Part shown: positions 16,403-25,087 of the stretch, in pieces
How positions within the stretch are numbered: the first letter of the stretch is position 1
How the letters are laid out: every line of letters begins with the position of its first letter
From: Bacteroidota bacterium
Lineage (GTDB): Bacteria; Bacteroidota; Bacteroidia; Bacteroidales; F082
DNA length: 64,000 nucleotides
Direction of reading: 5' to 3'
NCBI GenBank assembly: GCA_016845175.1
Contig: JAERTD010000024.1
Location: 38,895-102,894, forward strand
Made by a program: the position numbers and the translations under genes
Notes under the pieces: generated by a model
Told to the model about the DNA's origin: nothing
Seen by the model: only the letters and a program-made list of their open reading frames with translations
Databases searched by the model: none

Positions 16403-17599
16403 TTACTGTAGCATATGACCCAACTTCGATTTCTTGGTTTCCAGGTAAAAATGATTGTTTTCGTTGTGGTTCATTTGAATGGGTATGCGCTCCACCACTT
16501 TTAGCCCGAAGCCAAAAATCCCGGATATTTTTTTTGGATTGTTTGTCATTAATCTTAATTCTTTAGCTCCCAGGTCAGAAATAATCTCCGCACCAATGCC
16601 ATAATCTCTCAAATCGGCTTTGAAACCCAGGGCCTCATTGGCCTCCACTGTATCCATCCCCTTATCCTGCAAATGATAGGCTTTCAATTTGTTGAGTAAG
16701 CCTATGCCTCTGCCTTCCTGTCTCATATAAAGTAAAATGCCTCTCCCTTCGGTGGCTATTCTTTGCATCGCATCTTCCAGCTGTTCTCCACAATCACAGC
16801 GTTCTGAGGCAAATACATCGCCAGTTAAACATTCTGAGTGGACCCGGGTAAGCACAGGAGCAGTATCATCTATGCTGCCCATGGTTAGAGCCACATGTTC
16901 CTGACCGGATATTTTCTCTTTATAACCCACTGCCTGAAAGGTTCCAAACTTAGTCGGTAATTTAACCTCTGAAACCCTTTCTACCAATTTCTCATGTCGA
17001 CGCCTGTAGTCAATCAAGTCAGCGATGGTAATTAATTTTAAGTTGTGTTTTTTTACATACTCCTTGAGTTCAGGAACCCTGGCCATGCTTCCATCTTCAT
17101 TCATTATCTCACAGATGACACCAGCAGGGTAGAGGCCGGCAAGTCTTGCCAGGTCTACCGCAGCTTCGGTATGTCCTGCACGAACCAGTACCCCTCCTTT
17201 TTTAGATTCCAGAGGGAAGATATGTCCAGGTTTATTGAAATCAGTTGGTTTAGATTGAGGATCGATGAGTTTTTGAATGGTTAAAGCCCTGTCAGCAGCA
17301 GAAATCCCTGTGGAAGTTTCCGTAGCATCCACTGAAACCGTAAAAGCAGTCTTGTGGGTATCAGTATTCTCCGATACCATCATGCCTATGTTCAGCTCTT
17401 TAAGCCTTTCATGAACCACTGGCATACAAATAAGACCACCTCCATGTTTGGCCATGAAGTTGATGGCCTTGGGTGTTATCTTATCGGCTGCGATGATCAA
17501 ATCACCTTCATTTTCTCTTCGTTTGTCATCCACAACCACAAGCATTTTTCCCTGCTTGAAATCTTCGATGGCTTCCTCTATGGTGTTAAAATCTCCCAT
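16403..17599 (-). CDS. ribBA: Bifunctional 3,4-dihydroxy-2-butanone-4-phosphate synthase / GTP cyclohydrolase II
   Basis: 398 residues in two domains. Residues 1-~203 are DHBP synthase with [11 protein letters not shown] (24-34) and the [13 protein letters not shown] loop; residues ~208-398 are GTP cyclohydrolase II with the zinc cysteines Cys257, Cys268 and Cys270 in [17 protein letters not shown], plus [12 protein letters not shown] with the catalytic Arg/Tyr-type residues. It supplies both precursors of riboflavin, from ribulose 5-phosphate and GTP. 31 bp after ribE and 80 bp before ribH. Under FMN riboswitch control as part of the operon. Confidence 0.97.
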   Translation of the reverse strand: MGDFNTIEEAIEDFKQGKMLVVVDDKRRENEGDLIIAADKITPKAINFMAKHGGGLICMPVVHERLKELNIGMMVSENTDTHKTAFTVSVDATETSTGISAADRALTIQKLIDPQSKPTDFNKPGHIFPLESKKGGVLVRAGHTEAAVDLARLAGLYPAGVICEIMNEDGSMARVPELKEYVKKHNLKLITIADLIDYRRRHEKLVERVSEVKLPTKFGTFQAVGYKEKISGQEHVALTMGSIDDTAPVLTRVHSECLTGDVFASERCDCGEQLEDAMQRIATEGRGILLYMRQEGRGIGLLNKLKAYHLQDKGMDTVEANEALGFKADLRDYGIGAEIISDLGAKELRLMTNNPKKISGIFGFGLKVVERIPIQMNHNENNHFYLETKKSKLGHMLQ

Positions 17600-17630
17600 T
17601 ATTATATGTTTAATCTGCTATTAGAAATAT

Positions 17631-18281
17631 TTAAATAAAACCGTTGTCGCGCAATAATTTCATGTCAACGCTATCTTTTTTAGTTTCTTCGGATTGAAAG
17701 CCCATAAAGCGTTCAATATATTTTCCAATCATGTCAGTTTCAAGGTTTACCTGATCCCCTAACTGCCGTGATAATAAGTTGGTCTCTTGTGCTGTCTGTG
17801 GTATGATGGAAACCTTAAATCCAGAAGTACTCACATCGGCAACGGTAAGGCTGATACCATCCAAAGCAATGGAGCCTTTTTTAATGATGTATTTAAGAAT
17901 GTTCTGTGGTGCTTCAATACTGAACCAAACTGCATTGTCCTCGCGACTAATACTTTTTATGGTTCCCAGACCATCAATATGCCCGCTGAGGATATGCCCT
18001 CCCAAGCGGTCGGAAAGCTGCAAGGCCCTTTCAAGATTTAAATTGGCTCCTCGTTTAAGCTCTGAAAGTGTGGTGGAACGCATGGTCTCAGCCATGACAT
18101 CCACGCTAAAAGAGTGGCTGGTGAAAGCCGTAACTGTCAGGCAGCAACCATTGGTACAGATGCTGTCACCAATGCTAACATTCTCTAAAACTTTCGTAGC
18201 CTTAATGCTGAGCACCGCTGATTGGCTGCCCCATTGTATGCTCTGTAAGATGCCCTGTTCCTCTATGATACCTGTAAACAT
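17631..18281 (-). CDS. ribE: Riboflavin synthase (alpha subunit)
   Basis: 216 residues starting with the family hallmark MFTGIIEEQG. Two tandem lumazine-binding barrels are visible: the first with CTNGCCLTV, the second with GHILSGHIDGLG and IALDGISLTVADV. It dismutates two lumazine molecules to riboflavin. Two bases after ribD, so translation is probably coupled. Confidence 0.96.
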   Translation of the reverse strand: MFTGIIEEQGILQSIQWGSQSAVLSIKATKVLENVSIGDSICTNGCCLTVTAFTSHSFSVDVMAETMRSTTLSELKRGANLNLERALQLSDRLGGHILSGHIDGLGTIKSISREDNAVWFSIEAPQNILKYIIKKGSIALDGISLTVADVSTSGFKVSIIPQTAQETNLLSRQLGDQVNLETDMIGKYIERFMGFQSEETKKDSVDMKLLRDNGFI

Positions 18282-18283
18282 CC

Positions 18284-19390
18284 TTATACTTTTATTAGTA
18301 ATGCTTCAATCAATACGTCTTTGTCGATGGTGTTGACACTTTTAATCTCCAATGGGATGGCCTGAACCATATGTGCAATTCCCTCACCGCCCACAGCTGT
18401 TTTTGCCTGGGCACCACCCACAATCTTAGGTGCTATAAAACTGTATACTTTATCCACGATTCCTGCATCAAAGGCAGAAAAGTTCAGCGTGCTACCGCCT
18501 TCGATAAGCAAACTGTCTATGCCTCGTTTTCCCAGCTGCCGCATCAGTTGATTCAAATCAACCCTGCCATCCTTTAGTCCACAGTTCATGATTTCAACAC
18601 CTTTTTTATGCATTTCCTCAATTTTCTCATGACTGATCTCTGCTCCACAGGCCAATATGGTTTTAGCTGGAGTTGTGTCCAGAACCTTTGCATTGGTAGG
18701 AACCCTACCTTTAGTATCTACCACTATTCGTATGGGATGTGAGGGGGCATCAGTATCTGAACGGTCAGTCAACAGTGGATCATCTTGAATGACAGTGTCT
18801 ACGCCCACCATAATGGCTGCGTATTGATGTCTGAGTTGGTGCACCATGGCTCTGGATTCTTCCCCACTGATCCATTTGGAGTGACCTGTGTGTGTCGCAA
18901 TCTTCCCATCAAGGGTCATGGCCGTTTTTATGGCCACAAAGGGCAGGCCTTGTTGAATGTATTTTATAAAGCTTTCATTCAATGATTTAGCTTCATCAGC
19001 AAGGATATTTGTGTCAACCTTAATTCCGGCATCTTTGAGTTTCTGAATCCCTCTACCCTGAACCAATGGATTTGGGTCTTCCATGGCTACCACTACTCTC
19101 GCAAACTCTTCTTTAATCAAGCGTTCGGCACAGGAAGGTGTTTTACCCTGATGGGAACATGGTTCCAAACTCACGTAAATGGTGCTATCCTTTACTGATT
19201 GACTGGCTGAATGTATGGCGATTATTTCGGCATGGGCTTGTCCAAAAACTTCATGATAGCCCTGCCCAATAATTTTGTCATCTTTAACAATTATGGCACC
19301 TACAAGGGGATTGGGATTTGTTCTTCCCTTGCCTTTTTTCGCAAGCTCAATGGCCTGCCTCATATATTGGATGTCTTTGTCTTGGTTCAT
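18284..19390 (-). CDS. ribD: Bifunctional diaminohydroxyphosphoribosylaminopyrimidine deaminase / uracil reductase
   Basis: 368 residues from ATG 19388-19390. N-terminal cytidine-deaminase-like zinc domain: HAE (53-55) and PCSHQGKTPSC with Cys78 and Cys87. C-terminal NADPH-dependent reductase (from about 150): KTAMTLDGKIATHTGHSKWI, then GVDTVIQDDPLLTDR and LLIEGGSTLNFSAF. It performs the second and third steps after GTP cyclohydrolase II. A TTG in frame at 19411 is not used in my view, since it lies inside the riboswitch terminator hairpin. First gene of the operon. Confidence 0.96.
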   Translation of the reverse strand: MNQDKDIQYMRQAIELAKKGKGRTNPNPLVGAIIVKDDKIIGQGYHEVFGQAHAEIIAIHSASQSVKDSTIYVSLEPCSHQGKTPSCAERLIKEEFARVVVAMEDPNPLVQGRGIQKLKDAGIKVDTNILADEAKSLNESFIKYIQQGLPFVAIKTAMTLDGKIATHTGHSKWISGEESRAMVHQLRHQYAAIMVGVDTVIQDDPLLTDRSDTDAPSHPIRIVVDTKGRVPTNAKVLDTTPAKTILACGAEISHEKIEEMHKKGVEIMNCGLKDGRVDLNQLMRQLGKRGIDSLLIEGGSTLNFSAFDAGIVDKVYSFIAPKIVGGAQAKTAVGGEGIAHMVQAIPLEIKSVNTIDKDVLIEALLIKV

Positions 19391-19393
19391 GCC

Positions 19394-19425
19394 AAAAAAA
19401 AATGCCCTCAATTACATCAGGGCAT
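19394..19425 (-). terminator. Riboswitch expression-platform terminator
   Basis: Minus strand ATGCCCT-N10-AGGGCAT followed by a run of nine T, ending three bases before the ribD ATG. Termination would occur right at the start codon, and the same hairpin would hide the ribosome entry region, so it could work on transcription and translation at once. Confidence 0.8.
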
Positions 19426-19463
19426 ATAGCAATGGACAAAAACCTATGGTTTCCCATTGTACG

Positions 19464-19595
19464 ATTTCTTCTTCCATCCAGACTTTACTGTCGGTTCCGG
19501 AATTTCACCAGATCAGTCCCTCATCGATTTGCATCGGTCTCAGGAGTCGCGGACTATTACCGCCGGTCGGGAGTTTCACCCTGCCCTGAAGAAAT
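19464..19595 (-). ncRNA. FMN riboswitch (RFN element)
   Basis: All hallmarks of the RFN aptamer are present on the minus strand: AGGGCAGGGTGAAACTCCC, GACCGGCGGTAATAGTCCGC, the TGGTGAAATTCC segment, AACCGACAGTAAAGTCTGG and ATGGAAGAAG. The closing P1 helix is ATTTCTTC (19588-19595) with GAAGAAAT (19464-19471), eight perfect pairs. FMN binding is expected to stop expression of ribDEBAH through the terminator at 19394-19425. Between aptamer and terminator, CAATGG...CCATTG with inner AAACC/GGTTT forms another hairpin (about 19431-19460). The aptamer AGGGCA could instead pair with TGCCCT of the terminator, a simple antiterminator. Confidence 0.95.
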
Positions 19596-19603
19596 TTACT
19601 CTG

Positions 19604-19632
19604 CAAAACTAGTGCTTTTAGGCTATTCACAA
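19604..19632 (-). promoter_or_regulatory. Promoter of the riboflavin operon
   Basis: Minus strand TTG (19632-19630), 18 bases, then TAGTTTTG (19611-19604), an exact TAnnTTTG -7 box. Transcription would start near 19597, just before the riboswitch aptamer, exactly where expected. Confidence 0.65.
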
Positions 19633-19734
19633 TGCATTTAGGCTAATTTAGAATGGTTCAAATATTGAGCTGCTCAAACATATCCATGAGACTAAAACCA
19701 ATAATAGGAATATGGATCCGGAGCCAAAAATAAA

Positions 19735-19772
19735 CCCCTGGTTAGCTTATTATTAACTCAGCCAGCCAGGGG
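19735..19772 (-). terminator. Terminator of the trxB operon
   Basis: CCCCTGG (minus, 19772-19766) pairs with CCAGGGG (19741-19735), followed on the minus strand by TTTATTTTTGG. Located 68 bases past the trxB stop. Confidence 0.7.
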
Positions 19773-19839
19773 TGTAATTGTAAATCTTGTTCCTGTTGTT
19801 GCTGAACAGCTAAAGTTAATGTTTAGTAATTAGCTTTAA

Positions 19840-20769
19840 TTATCTGTGTATTATTTCCAGAGCTTTCATTCCGGAAATGGTCCCATCAGCAACAGCTGTG
19901 GTAATTTGTCGAACCTTTTTCATTCGGCAATCACCAGCGGCTAATACTCCTGGGATATTGGTCTGTAGGTCTTCATCGGTCATGATTTCATCACGTGAGT
20001 TTAGCTCCACACCAGTACGCTTCAGGAACTCAGTATTGGGCTGATATCCAATAAAAACAAAACAGCCATCCAATGCCATTGACTGGGTTTCGCCAGTTTT
20101 AAGGTTTTTATACTCAATGGATTCGAGACTGTCCTTTCCTTTAAAGGATGTGATGTGAGTGTCCATGATGAAGTTGATCTTATCATTGGCCTTGGCTGCT
20201 TCTACCGCATGATCAAAGGCTTGAAAATGATCAAATTCATGGATGATCGTCACTTTGCAGGCATATCTTGTCAAAGAAACGGCTTCCTCTAAAGCAGAAT
20301 TACCACCGCCCACCACAGCTATTTCTTTGTCCTGAAAAAAGTCACCATCGCAAGTGGCGCAATAGGAAATTCCTCTCCCTTTCAACTCGTTTTCGCCTGC
20401 AACTTGTAACATTCGTGAGCGTCCCCCACTGGCTATGATCACTACTTTTGAAGTGTACACACTGTCATTATTCACCTCAATTTGTTTGTGATCAGCATCC
20501 AGTATCATATTGGAGATACTCACATTGGATTCCACTTCACAACCAAAGGAAACAGCTTGTTCTTTCATGGTCTGACTCAAGGCATATCCTGAGGTAGAAG
20601 GAACTCCAGGATAATTGGCTACCTGATGGGTTAAGATCATCTGACCTCCCGGGATAGCGGTATCCAGTATCAAAACACTGGCCTTGCCTCTTGACAGATA
20701 GATACCTGCTGTGAGGCCAGCGGCTCCGGCGCCAATGATAATGGCATCATATGTTTTCTTCTTCATCAC
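19840..20769 (-). CDS. trxB: Thioredoxin-disulfide reductase-like flavoprotein (non-canonical NADPH site)
   Basis: 309 residues of the low-molecular-weight thioredoxin reductase family. FAD-binding IIGAGAAGLTAGIYLSR (11-27), redox-active CATC (Cys137, Cys140), second dinucleotide fold VVGGGNSALEEA, and the C-terminal FAD motif GVLAAGDCRMKKVRQITTA. The usual HRRDxxRA motif that binds the NADPH 2'-phosphate is replaced by HEFDHFQA (177-184), so another donor (NADH, reduced ferredoxin or a flavin) is possible. The neighbour upstream, 3 bp away, is an atypical thioredoxin and is presumably the partner. This is not the gene for the ordinary thioredoxins at 25-26 kb by location, though it may serve them too. 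Confidence 0.88.
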   Translation of the reverse strand: MMKKKTYDAIIIGAGAAGLTAGIYLSRGKASVLILDTAIPGGQMILTHQVANYPGVPSTSGYALSQTMKEQAVSFGCEVESNVSISNMILDADHKQIEVNNDSVYTSKVVIIASGGRSRMLQVAGENELKGRGISYCATCDGDFFQDKEIAVVGGGNSALEEAVSLTRYACKVTIIHEFDHFQAFDHAVEAAKANDKINFIMDTHITSFKGKDSLESIEYKNLKTGETQSMALDGCFVFIGYQPNTEFLKRTGVELNSRDEIMTDEDLQTNIPGVLAAGDCRMKKVRQITTAVADGTISGMKALEIIHR

Positions 20770-20772
20770 TGT

Positions 20773-21114
20773 CTAGAATACACGGTCAAGTACTTCTATG
20801 ATCTGTTCCTTACTTTGGATGCTGCTCTTGGCTTCCACCACTTTTCCATTTTTATAGTAAATCACAAATGGAAGTCCCATAAAGCCACGGGCTTCGGGTA
20901 AATTTCTGATGACATCAGCTTCGGGGTGGTCAAAGGCCATATCCGTAAATGCCACATGGGGATATTGAGATTGCAACTGTTCCATTACTCCGTAAACTGG
21001 GATACACATGGGGCCCATCCTGCCACAGCATACCATTACATTTTCGTTTTCAGCTAAAGTTTTTGCATGTTCGTCGCGACTTGCAATGTGTTTAAGATTT
21101 GTTGATAGTATCAT
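20773..21114 (-). CDS. Thioredoxin-family protein with atypical active site
   Basis: 113 residues with a thioredoxin fold pattern: cis-proline segment MGLPFVIYYKNGK and helix-strand order of a full thioredoxin. In place of WCGPC it has VCCGRMGPMCIPVY, with Cys29, Cys30 and Cys37. Aligning GP with the standard GP puts Met33 where the nucleophilic Cys should be and an extra residue before Cys37. It still has three cysteines able to form a disulfide. It is encoded 3 bp upstream of trxB and is probably its electron acceptor. Cytosolic, no signal peptide. Confidence 0.8.
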   Translation of the reverse strand: MILSTNLKHIASRDEHAKTLAENENVMVCCGRMGPMCIPVYGVMEQLQSQYPHVAFTDMAFDHPEADVIRNLPEARGFMGLPFVIYYKNGKVVEAKSSIQSKEQIIEVLDRVF

Positions 21115-21288
21115 TATTATAATTTTTAATTGTATTTGTCTATGACACTATCATAAATGATGCCAAAGGTGATATTAAAGCGATATAGCAATGCTGCTTA
21201 TTTGTTCACAGCAAAGTCTTTCACAATGAGGAGGATGGAGATGCTGTACAGGCTGAAAACACTGTCACATCATGTCATTGTTGTCATC

Positions 21289-22068
21289 CTAATGACTTAA
21301 CAAACGCTTGATAATTCTTAATTTATGTGAATACTGTTGGGTGTCGACATTAAAAATGCCCTGATGGTCCAGGGTGTCGATTCGGACCTTTCCTGAGGCA
21401 TGAATGATTTTACCACCCTCCAAAATCATTCCCACATGAGTTATATTTCCTTCATCATTATCGAAAAATGCCAGATCGCCGGGCAAGGCTTCATTAACAA
21501 AGCTAATGGTTTCACCATGATCAACCTGCTGGGATGAATCCCTTGGCAATAAGCATCCGTTAAGCTTAAATACCAGCTGTATAAAACCAGAACAATCTAT
21601 TCCCATAATGGATCTGCCACCCCATAAATACGGAGTGCCCAGCATATGTTTGGCTGTTGCAATCAAATGCTCTGCATTTACTTCCGTTGTTGCCTGTATA
21701 ACTTCAGCAGATATTTGGTATTGATCTTTAAGAATTTGAAATTTTTCAGACTGATAGAAGGGCAATAAACTGCCAAAAGACAAGAGCCTCTCAGAGGATT
21801 CTGAAATTGCTTTTCCAAAAGCCTGCATCAGGTAAAAGCGTGGCATGTATTGCATGCTCGTAAACACATCTTCATCTATTTCTACTATTTGTTTGGCATC
21901 CACCCATCCTTCATAAGCATCATCTAAGGTTTCGATGAGTAGCCAACCTGCCAGTTGGTCTTTGACCAACAATATATCACCAAACAATAGCTGGTTTACC
22001 ATTTCATGGGTGTCTCCGGCCTGTTTCCTCACAGCAACCATCGATAAATCACAAATGCCGTATGTCAT
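21289..22068 (-). CDS. C40 family peptidase (NlpC/P60) with N-terminal SH3b domains
   Basis: 259 residues. Residues 1-~125 hold bacterial SH3-like domains (DLSMVAVRKQAGDTHEMVNQLLFGD and the GWLLIETLDDAYEGWV segment), as in the YkfC-type dipeptidyl-peptidase VI enzymes. Residues ~130-259 are NlpC/P60 with Cys159 in GIDCSGF, His211 in THVGM and His223 in IIHAS as catalytic triad. It cleaves gamma-D-Glu-diaminopimelate bonds in muropeptides. The absence of a signal peptide fits cytosolic recycling of murein peptides. Divergent from the HD-domain gene. Confidence 0.88.
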   Translation of the reverse strand: MTYGICDLSMVAVRKQAGDTHEMVNQLLFGDILLVKDQLAGWLLIETLDDAYEGWVDAKQIVEIDEDVFTSMQYMPRFYLMQAFGKAISESSERLLSFGSLLPFYQSEKFQILKDQYQISAEVIQATTEVNAEHLIATAKHMLGTPYLWGGRSIMGIDCSGFIQLVFKLNGCLLPRDSSQQVDHGETISFVNEALPGDLAFFDNDEGNITHVGMILEGGKIIHASGKVRIDTLDHQGIFNVDTQQYSHKLRIIKRLLSH

Positions 22069-22105
22069 GAATTTACTGTTTATTAGTGGTTTTTGTTGAT
22101 TTAGC

Positions 22106-22113
22106 TACTTTTG
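22106..22113 (+). promoter_or_regulatory. -7 box TACTTTTG for 7TM-HD gene
   Basis: Exact TAnnTTTG match, leaving a leader of about 95 bases to the ATG at 22217. The -33 region is weak. Confidence 0.4.
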
Positions 22114-22216
22114 CGCCATAAACATTAAAGGTGAACGCATCAAAACCCATTGACCACATCCGGAAAATGACTATTTTGGTGGCTTCCTTTCTGGCGCTCA
22201 AAAAATTTCTCTATAG

Positions 22217-24283
22217 ATGAAATCCTTTTTATCAAAATTACAACATAATTACTACGAAATTCTGAAAGTATTATTATTTCTTTTGGCTATAGTCATCGTT
22301 GTATGGGTAAGCCCCAAGGATAGTTTTTTCAAATATGAATTTCAGATTAGTAAGCCCTGGAACCATCAGGACCTGATTGCTCCCTTCGATTATGCCGTGT
22401 TGAAAACTGATGAGCAATTGGCAGAAGAAAGGGCAGAGGTTGAGGAAGATTTTTATCCCTATTTCTATTTTGATGAAGAAATTACCAATGCCGGTATGGA
22501 ACAACTCCATGCCGTCTTCGGCTTGGAAGAGTCGGCATTAATCGCTGATGGTCAGTTGCCAGATTCCATGCAACACCTCACATTCCTGAGGGAATTATAC
22601 CAAAACATACAAAATGTTGGAATTTTAAGATATAATCCTGTGCTGGGAGGCAAAGAAGATGGTTTTATCATCCGACTTATACGAGGCAAAGAAGTTGAGG
22701 AAGTAAGTATTGGTCAGTTGTACGATATCCGTGAAGCCAATGCCATTGCTCAATTGATGATTGGTGAAGCCTATGTCGACGACAGTCTTTTTCTTACCCA
22801 ATTAATTTCCAATACGCTGGTGCAGAATGTATTCTATGATGAAAGCAGGAGTAAGGCAGAACTGGAAACTATCCTGAATGGTATCTCCCCAAGCCAGGGG
22901 CTGGTACAAAAAGGTGAATTGATTATTTCCACAGGTGAGTTGGTGTCAGCTGAGAAATACCAGGTCTTGTTTTCCCTTAAGTCAGAATATGAAAAGGGAC
23001 TCTCATCCTCCGATGCCTGGCTCTATATTTACATAGGTATTGTCTTGATTATCACACTTCTTATAACCCTTCAGTTTTTATTTTTCAGGCTGTTCAAACA
23101 CAGTTTTTACGCTGAGATGAAAAATGTAGTATTGGTGTTAATGAGTCAGGTATTGATGATCATTGTGGCAGATTTTATTTTCTACAATTACCCCGAGTGG
23201 ACCTACATCATACCTTTCGCCATTTTACCAATTTTAATAGTGGCATTCGTCGACTCTGGAATCGCCATTATTGTCCACTTGGTCACAGTGATGCTCCTGG
23301 GATTTTTTGCGCCCAATAGTTTTGAATTCTTTTATACCCAGTTTGCTGCAGGCTTGATTGCCATTTTTTCCGTGAAGAGCCTTACCAAAAGAGCCGATCT
23401 GTTCAGAACCTCACTCTTTGTGTTTTTAACCTATGGTGTGATCTATGTCAGTATGATGCTGGTTCAGGATGGTTCCCTTGACAATTTCTCGTGGAAGGTG
23501 CTTACCAATTTCTTTGGTAGTGCAGCGCTGATTCTGTTGGCTTTCCCCATTATATTTGTTTACGAGAAACTCTTTGGGGTACTCACCCATTTGTCCTTGC
23601 TGGAGTTGTCCAACACCAACAATCCATTGCTGCGCGAATTGGCCAGCAAAGCCCCCGGAACCTTTCAGCATTCCTTACAGGTGGCCAATCTGGCATCAGA
23701 GGCTTTGTACGAAATCGGAGGTGATTCGTTGTTGGCCAGAACAGGAGCTTTGTATCATGATATTGGTAAAATGAATAACCCAGGATTCTTTGTGGAAAAT
23801 CAGGTGCCTGGTCATAACCCTCATGATGAAATATCTTATGAAGAAAGTGCCCGTATCATTATTGATCATGTGTTATCAGGCATCGAGATGGCACGAAAAG
23901 CCCGTTTACCAGAACAAATAATTGACTTCATCAGAACCCATCATGGAACCAGAAGGGTAGAGTACTTTTATCGTCTGGAGCGTAAGCTCAACCCTGGAAT
24001 GGAGGTAGATCAGAGTGAATTTACCTACCATGGACCTGTTCCTTTCTCTAAGGAAACGGCTGTGGTTATGATGGCAGATTCCGTTGAGGCAGCCTCCAGA
24101 AGTATTGCGGAGCCTAACGAACAGAAAATAAATGACCTGGTTGATAATATCGTACAGTCATTAATGGATGATGGTCAGTTTATGAATGCCACCATCACTT
24201 TGAAGGAAATTACAACGGTTAAGAAGGTGCTCAAGAAAAAGCTGATGAATATCAATCACATCCGGATAGCCTATCCTGATTAA
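22217..24283 (+). CDS. 7TM receptor with HD hydrolase domain (PgpH-like cyclic-di-AMP phosphodiesterase)
   Basis: 688 residues. N-terminal transmembrane helix (VLLFLLAIVIVVWVS), an extracytoplasmic 7TMR-HDED domain (~40-270), seven membrane helices (~275-480) and a cytosolic HD domain with GALYHDIGKM (His514-Asp515), followed by NQVPGHNPHDEISYEESARIIIDHV and IRTHHGTRRVEYFY. This is the full architecture of PgpH, which in Listeria hydrolyses cyclic di-AMP to pApA. Assignment of nucleotide rests on family knowledge. The TAA stop abuts the stop codon of the convergent WbqC-like gene with no bases between. Confidence 0.88.
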   Translation: MKSFLSKLQHNYYEILKVLLFLLAIVIVVWVSPKDSFFKYEFQISKPWNHQDLIAPFDYAVLKTDEQLAEERAEVEEDFYPYFYFDEEITNAGMEQLHAVFGLEESALIADGQLPDSMQHLTFLRELYQNIQNVGILRYNPVLGGKEDGFIIRLIRGKEVEEVSIGQLYDIREANAIAQLMIGEAYVDDSLFLTQLISNTLVQNVFYDESRSKAELETILNGISPSQGLVQKGELIISTGELVSAEKYQVLFSLKSEYEKGLSSSDAWLYIYIGIVLIITLLITLQFLFFRLFKHSFYAEMKNVVLVLMSQVLMIIVADFIFYNYPEWTYIIPFAILPILIVAFVDSGIAIIVHLVTVMLLGFFAPNSFEFFYTQFAAGLIAIFSVKSLTKRADLFRTSLFVFLTYGVIYVSMMLVQDGSLDNFSWKVLTNFFGSAALILLAFPIIFVYEKLFGVLTHLSLLELSNTNNPLLRELASKAPGTFQHSLQVANLASEALYEIGGDSLLARTGALYHDIGKMNNPGFFVENQVPGHNPHDEISYEESARIIIDHVLSGIEMARKARLPEQIIDFIRTHHGTRRVEYFYRLERKLNPGMEVDQSEFTYHGPVPFSKETAVVMMADSVEAASRSIAEPNEQKINDLVDNIVQSLMDDGQFMNATITLKEITTVKKVLKKKLMNINHIRIAYPD

Positions 24284-24922
24284 CTACATAACTACTTCCT
24301 TGATTCCTCTTAGGTACGTAATGGTTTCCGGTCCCAGATTAAACAAGGCATCTATAATGCTGGCATTGGCAGTAAATCCATGTTTGTCTTCAAATACCTG
24401 TGTGTAGGTTGGAAACTCAAGCCCCTGTTGGATTTCTTTTGGTGAAGCCTGGAAAGTCGTGCCCTGTGGATTGCTCCCAGGCCGAATATAATTTGTGGTA
24501 AGATGTAAGTCTTTTGGTGTGCCCATGCACTCCAATACACACTGGGTAAGTGCCAGATTAAAATCCAGCAATGTTTTAGCTGGAGATAGATAAATAGCTT
24601 CCAGTTCATCCTGATAGTATAAAAAGAAAGGCGCTGCCTGGTAAGCTGTTTGTATGGAACGCCAGTGTCGGATGGGCCAGGGCTCAGCCGTGGATAGCAA
24701 AGCTTCATTTGTTTTCGTATGGTTACCCTCAGGTTTTTCAATGGGTATACTCAAGGATAGTTTTCCATTGGCTGTAAGTATTTCACATCGGTTTCTATAG
24801 GTCTGTTTGGGATAGGTTTCATATTGCTCTATTAATACTTCCTTCTCCTTGAGCAGGAAGTAAAAATAAGCCACCGGTGGCAGATAGGCTGTGGGTAACA
24901 CCCTGTGTGATTGTTTATCCAA
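24284..24922 (-). CDS. WbqC-like protein
   Basis: About 213 residues of the WbqC family, seen in LPTAYLPPVAYFYFLLKEKE, IEQYETYPKQTYRNRCEI, ANGKLSLSIPIEKP and WRSIQTAYQAAPFFLYY. Family members occur in O-antigen clusters and as stand-alone genes across Bacteroidota; the biochemical role is uncertain (a glycine- or amino-sugar-acylation role has been suggested for relatives). The frame is open to an ATG at 24973, but a promoter box at 24928-24935 lies inside that extension and the family begins near LPTAYLPP, so I favour the TTG at 24922 or the GTG at 24901. Upstream extension residues show no similarity to the family. Confidence 0.8.
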   Translation of the reverse strand: MDKQSHRVLPTAYLPPVAYFYFLLKEKEVLIEQYETYPKQTYRNRCEILTANGKLSLSIPIEKPEGNHTKTNEALLSTAEPWPIRHWRSIQTAYQAAPFFLYYQDELEAIYLSPAKTLLDFNLALTQCVLECMGTPKDLHLTTNYIRPGSNPQGTTFQASPKEIQQGLEFPTYTQVFEDKHGFTANASIIDALFNLGPETITYLRGIKEVVM

Positions 24923-24927
24923 TACAG

Positions 24928-24961
24928 CAAAAATATGGCAAGTTTTTCGAAAGTTTACAAA
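24928..24961 (-). promoter_or_regulatory. Promoter for WbqC-like gene
   Basis: Minus strand TTTG (24961-24958), 22 bases, TATTTTTG (24935-24928). Exact -7 box. Its position suggests the ATG at 24973 is not the real start. Confidence 0.5.
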
Positions 24962-25009
24962 TTTGGTGTTCATCGGCTACATAAATATCCAAATGATTCC
25001 TTTCTCACG

Positions 25010-25043
25010 AAAAAAAAAGGCCCATCACAATTGTGATAGGCCT
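25010..25043 (-). terminator. Terminator of the tandem thioredoxin operon
   Basis: Minus strand AGGCCTATCACAATTG and its partner TGATGGGCCT form a long stem with one mismatch, followed by a run of eight to nine T. 45 bases past the trxA stop. Confidence 0.8.
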
Positions 25044-25087
25044 CTTAACAAATTTATAAATCCTCAAGCAAGAGGAAATGTCATTCC

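Noticed and set aside
17779..18336. 185-codon plus-strand open frame over ribE
   Set aside because: Antisense to riboflavin synthase, which is unmistakable; no promoter or similarity.
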